Shown: in pieces, positions 23,630-27,211 of the stretch
Numbering within the stretch: position 1 is the stretch's first letter
Layout of the letters: every line of letters begins with the position of its first letter
Source of the DNA: Flavobacterium sp. UBA7680
Lineage (GTDB): Bacteria; Bacteroidota; Bacteroidia; Flavobacteriales; Flavobacteriaceae
Length of the DNA stretch: 27,211 bases
Direction of reading: 5' to 3'
Assembly: GCF_002482975.1 (NCBI RefSeq)
Contig: NZ_DLHA01000039.1
Coordinates: 44,783-71,993, forward strand
The notes under the pieces: generated by a model
The model's database searches: none
What the model was told of the DNA's origin: nothing
Seen by the model: only the letters and a program-made list of their open reading frames with translations
Translations under genes and position numbers: made by a program

Positions 23630-23992
23630 TTTTTTAATAAGTAATTTTGAAGTGAAAAGGGATCCTGAATGGGATCCCTTTTTTATTTTTTATTGATTAT
23701 AATAAGGTTATAAAAAACACAACCTATTTTCAATTTAAAAACTGAAATTAAATACTCGACAATATTAAATTTTAACTTACAAGAGAATTTCATAAGATAT
23801 TTAAGTTTTCATATTGCTGTTTTTTCAATTTTTAATTATTTTAAAAGATATATTTTCATAAAAATTAAAAGAAATCAATAGCTTTCTTCTTTTTTATAAA
23901 AAATTATATATAAATGAGGTTTCCCGTAAAAAACTAACAGGGTACTTTATTAGATTTGTGTGCAAATTTTAATTTATATTCTAATTAAGCCA
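23630..23992. other. Gene-free AT-rich stretch before the Rhs-like gene
   Basis: The 363 bases hold the symporter terminator at the left and a -7-like box TAGATTTG at 23951-23958, 35 bases before the next ATG, with no good -33 element. No AraR-type site, repeat element or coding frame was found in between. Confidence 0.6.
23655..23684 (+). terminator. Rho-independent terminator of the symporter gene
   Basis: Arms AAAAGGGATCC (23655-23665) and GGATCCCTTTT (23672-23682) pair perfectly around a 6-base loop and run into T6, 26 bases after the symporter stop. It marks the right end of the sugar region. Confidence 0.9.
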
Positions 23993-26900
23993 ATGAAAAA
24001 ATTTCTACCACTGTTCTTTTTGAAATTTTCTTTTAATCAAAAAACCAGTTTTCAAAATTCTATTCAACCATTACTGTGTTATATCCTGTTTTTTATGGCA
24101 ATCTCATTGAAAGCACAAATCGCAGAAAATGATCCAAGTAAATATGTCCCTAATATCATTCCTCCTTCCCCTACGGCTTACTCATTGGGTACTTACGGGA
24201 ATACTCCAATTGGACTATTTACAGGATCCCAAAACATAAATATTCCTCTTTATACCTATAAAACGGCGAATCTGGAAGTTCCCATTACTATGTTTTACAG
24301 CTCTAATGGTATAAAGGTGGATGAGATTTCTTCAAATGTAGGACAAAGCTGGAACCTTAGCTTTGGCGGTACCATTACAAGAATAATAAGAGATAAACCA
24401 GATGAAACCAGAGGAGAATATCCTATTCCTATTTCAATTACCGAAGCAATGGGGCGCTATTCTCCTCCCGCTTTAGATTTTTACCAATATATTGGAGAAA
24501 ATGATGTGGATACAGAATCTGATATTTTTAGTTTTAATTTTGGTAAATATTCCGGTAAATTTTTACTTAACAACGAAGGCGGTGTGGTTTTGATGCCGGC
24601 TCAGGAACTAAGAATAGAGTATACACTATCCCCTGAAAGTATAAATTTTGTAATTACTACACCTGACGGTGTCAAATATTATTTTGACAATCAGGAAATC
24701 ACCACACAAAGAGTTGTAGGAGGAGGTCATTCTATTCCTAATATAACTGTTTCATCATGGTATATAAGCAGGATCGTACATCCTAAAGGAGATGAAATTC
24801 AGTTTACTTATGATGCTGCCGGGACTTCTTATACAGCTTCACAATCCCAAACTTACAGAATGCTTTACCCACGCATACAATATGATGCCGCTGGTAACCT
24901 TGAACAGTATACAGGCGGTTTAAGCCCAATGTATGACCACACCATAAGCTTAGCAGGCAAAGCAATAAAGTCAATAAAAAGCACAAACCCTTTTTACGGT
25001 GAAGTTGCATTTAACTATCTTTCTACTGCCAGTGCAGATGTAACAACCGGTAATAACAAAATATCTCAAATTACCATTAAAGATAAAAATGCTGCAGAAA
25101 TTGACCGTATCAATTTTACTTACACTACAACCCCTAATAACAGGGTGTTTTTGGATAAAATTCAGTTTAAGGACATCAACCAAAACTATCAGTTTGAATA
25201 CAACAACAGAAACAGTTTTCCGGCAAGATTATCTTTAAGCCAGGACCATTGGGGCTATTATAATGGTAAAAGTAATACCAATATTGTACCTGCTCTTACG
25301 GCTTACGAATTACAATCGGTAAACTATAATGGTGCGAATAAGGATCCTGATGGGAATTTTGCAAAAATTGGTCTGCTGACAAAAATTACTTATCCAACAA
25401 AAGGATATACTACATTTGATTATGAACCAAATGATTATTATGGTCAGATAACAGTTGAACCTTCCAGAGTTTACCAATCTATAAGTGCTGTAACTACAGA
25501 AGAAACAAACAATGCATCTTCACAATCCATGTATACTAATGGCGGTACAATACAAAACATCCCTATTGTAGCTGGTGTAAGCTTTTACTGTTCAGATCCA
25601 GATTTAAACATAGGCAAAAACAAAGCAACCATAAGTGTTTATAATACTACAGCAAGTAGATACGAAACCCTTTATAGAACAGATAATAATTCTGCTCTGG
25701 CTACTGGTCCTTATCAAATAACACCCAATACTGCTTCTGGAGCTAAAGTTTTCTATTTTGTTGCCACAGCAAACCAAACTTACCGTATTAGTCTAAGTTC
25801 TGACTGGTTTTGTACTTCATCTACACTAAACTATAATTATTTACCTGGAGGAGTTACTACTGTTCCTGGGAATGTTGCCACAGGTGGTATAAGGGTACAG
25901 CGAACTTCTGATTATGCTTCTGCCTCATCAGCTCCGGTAATCAAAAGGTTTTTTTATACAAAAAAAGACGACCTTACCAAATCAACAGGAAATAAAGGAC
26001 AGGATCCTTACTATATAGATTTATATAAAGTCGAGAAAATTTTAGAGTCTCCGGGTGCAGGAACGTTTGGTGTGATAAGTTCGGCAACTTATTTAAACTT
26101 ATCTTCAAGCAGTTTAACATCTTTATTTGATACAGGAAATTCCAATGTATTTTATAATTATGTAACTATTTCATACGGGTCAGATTCGTTTTTAAACGGA
26201 GGAGAAGAACACGAATTTATTGTTCACCGTGATGGGGCAGATGGTTTTGTACTAGGGACTTATGATGTAAGAAGCGCCCCTTTTTCTAACTTAGGCTGGG
26301 ATAACGGCCTTTTGAAAAAAGTGAACTATTTCAATAAAGACCTGAAAATAGTTAAACAGACCATAAACGAATATGAAGAAAGAACGGCTTTAAGAAAAGA
26401 AGTCATATCTTATAGTGCAAGAAAAAATTATGAAAAAATTGCTTCAGCACCTGTTAATTATACATGTACAACAGCAGATTTAACCAAAAGAACTCCATAT
26501 TGGCGATGTGTCGCAAATCATAGACATGAAATAATGATGAATGAGATATTTTTCGGAGACGGTTACACATGCATAGCCCCTGGTCATGATAACAGAACTA
26601 CATATATAAACCATCCCTGCTATGGAGTTACACTCCCAAAAACAATCACAAATATTAATAATATTGATAACCTGAGCATTGTAGCTTATAAAAACTATGC
26701 TTTTTGGCATTACTTAAAATCTACTCAGGATATTACTTATGACAGCAATGGAAATAATCCTGTAAGCACAACCACTAATTATAATTACAGAGGGATTAAT
26801 CATACCTTATTATCATCACAAACCTCAAGCAGTTCAAATCTGGATACACTGGAAACTAAATATTTTTATGCCAAAGATGCTGAAATGGCAGCTGAACCAG

Positions 26901-27211
26901 CTGTAACTGATTTAATAACGGCCAATATGGTTGAAGCACCTTTGGATACACAGACTTTTAGAAATACCGTAAAACTGTCTGAGCAGAAAACCAGTTATGA
27001 GAAAAGTATAAATACAAACAATTTATTACTGCCTAGATATGTGTATGCCAATAAAGGGGTACCTGCTATAGTTACTGCAGATAAAAAAATCACCTTTGAC
27101 CAGTATGACACTAAAGGAAACATTATACAATATACAATTGAAAGTGGCACACCTGTTTCCATTATCTGGGGATACGGCCAGACAAAACCTATTGCCAAAA
27201 TTGAAAATGCC
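23993..27211 (+). CDS. Large secreted Rhs/YD-repeat-like protein, N-terminal 1073 residues (partial)
   Basis: The frame from the ATG at 23993 is open without a stop to the end of the window (1073 codons). The N-terminus has a long basic n-region, a hydrophobic core (about 26-38) and SLKAQ, so cleavage after A41 is likely. The segment SLGTYGNTPIGLFTGSQNI (64-82) with NIPLYTYKTANLEVPITMFYSSNGIKVDE and VGQSWNLSFGG is the opening typical of big Bacteroidota Rhs-like proteins; further beta-rich YD-like phrases include EIQFTYDAAG, QYDAAGNLEQYTGG and FDQYDTKGNIIQYTIESG near the edge. The Rhs core and any variable C-terminal toxin or effector would lie beyond the window. The role is not known. Its difference in type from the sugar genes and the preceding terminator show it is a separate unit. 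Confidence 0.75.
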   Translation, partial: MKKFLPLFFLKFSFNQKTSFQNSIQPLLCYILFFMAISLKAQIAENDPSKYVPNIIPPSPTAYSLGTYGNTPIGLFTGSQNINIPLYTYKTANLEVPITMFYSSNGIKVDEISSNVGQSWNLSFGGTITRIIRDKPDETRGEYPIPISITEAMGRYSPPALDFYQYIGENDVDTESDIFSFNFGKYSGKFLLNNEGGVVLMPAQELRIEYTLSPESINFVITTPDGVKYYFDNQEITTQRVVGGGHSIPNITVSSWYISRIVHPKGDEIQFTYDAAGTSYTASQSQTYRMLYPRIQYDAAGNLEQYTGGLSPMYDHTISLAGKAIKSIKSTNPFYGEVAFNYLSTASADVTTGNNKISQITIKDKNAAEIDRINFTYTTTPNNRVFLDKIQFKDINQNYQFEYNNRNSFPARLSLSQDHWGYYNGKSNTNIVPALTAYELQSVNYNGANKDPDGNFAKIGLLTKITYPTKGYTTFDYEPNDYYGQITVEPSRVYQSISAVTTEETNNASSQSMYTNGGTIQNIPIVAGVSFYCSDPDLNIGKNKATISVYNTTASRYETLYRTDNNSALATGPYQITPNTASGAKVFYFVATANQTYRISLSSDWFCTSSTLNYNYLPGGVTTVPGNVATGGIRVQRTSDYASASSAPVIKRFFYTKKDDLTKSTGNKGQDPYYIDLYKVEKILESPGAGTFGVISSATYLNLSSSSLTSLFDTGNSNVFYNYVTISYGSDSFLNGGEEHEFIVHRDGADGFVLGTYDVRSAPFSNLGWDNGLLKKVNYFNKDLKIVKQTINEYEERTALRKEVISYSARKNYEKIASAPVNYTCTTADLTKRTPYWRCVANHRHEIMMNEIFFGDGYTCIAPGHDNRTTYINHPCYGVTLPKTITNINNIDNLSIVAYKNYAFWHYLKSTQDITYDSNGNNPVSTTTNYNYRGINHTLLSSQTSSSSNLDTLETKYFYAKDAEMAAEPAVTDLITANMVEAPLDTQTFRNTVKLSEQKTSYEKSINTNNLLLPRYVYANKGVPAIVTADKKITFDQYDTKGNIIQYTIESGTPVSIIWGYGQTKPIAKIENA

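Overview
The window is AT-rich DNA of a Flavobacterium-like bacterium (phylum Bacteroidota). The signs are a SusC/SusD pair, lipoprotein signals of Bacteroidota type, TAnnTTTG-type promoter boxes, lack of Shine-Dalgarno sites, and the short 'GCCACAGATTAAA..'-type intergenic repeats common in flavobacteria. No RNA gene, insertion sequence or CRISPR array was seen.

Region 1 (1-15641, minus strand) is a polysaccharide utilisation locus for arabinan or arabinose-decorated pectin. Reading leftward from the promoter region it holds susC, susD, a compact GH51 arabinofuranosidase, a large GH43 lipoprotein (endo-arabinanase type), two smaller GH43 enzymes, a DUF1680 enzyme (GH127/GH146, beta-L-arabinofuranosidase), a long GH51 enzyme with an N-terminal carbohydrate-binding region, and ribulokinase araB, cut by the window edge. 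Together these give capture and import of arabino-oligosaccharides, surface endo-cleavage, periplasmic trimming to L-arabinose, and entry into the ribulose-phosphate route. From memory the content resembles the Bacteroides thetaiotaomicron arabinan locus BT0348-BT0369; no alignment was made.

Region 2 (15642-18281) is regulatory. A NrtR-type (degenerate Nudix plus winged helix) AraR is divergent from susC, and a GntR-type regulator is divergent from the galactose genes. A repeated 19-bp palindrome, AARTGT-N7-ACAYTT, occurs eight times, all in gene-free DNA: two copies before araB, three between susC and araR, one over the araR leader, one in a gene-free stretch after araR, and one before the sugar symporter. 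It is the predicted AraR operator and links the scattered genes into one regulon.

Region 3 (18282-23629, plus strand) has the Leloir genes galM-galK-galT under the GntR regulator, then an SSF-family sodium/sugar symporter with its own promoter and an AraR operator. The symporter is therefore predicted to carry L-arabinose although it sits beside the gal genes. Joint arabinose and galactose handling fits arabinogalactan or pectin side chains.

Region 4 (23993-27211) is the N-terminal 1073 residues of a large secreted Rhs/YD-like protein that runs off the window and looks unrelated to the sugar locus.
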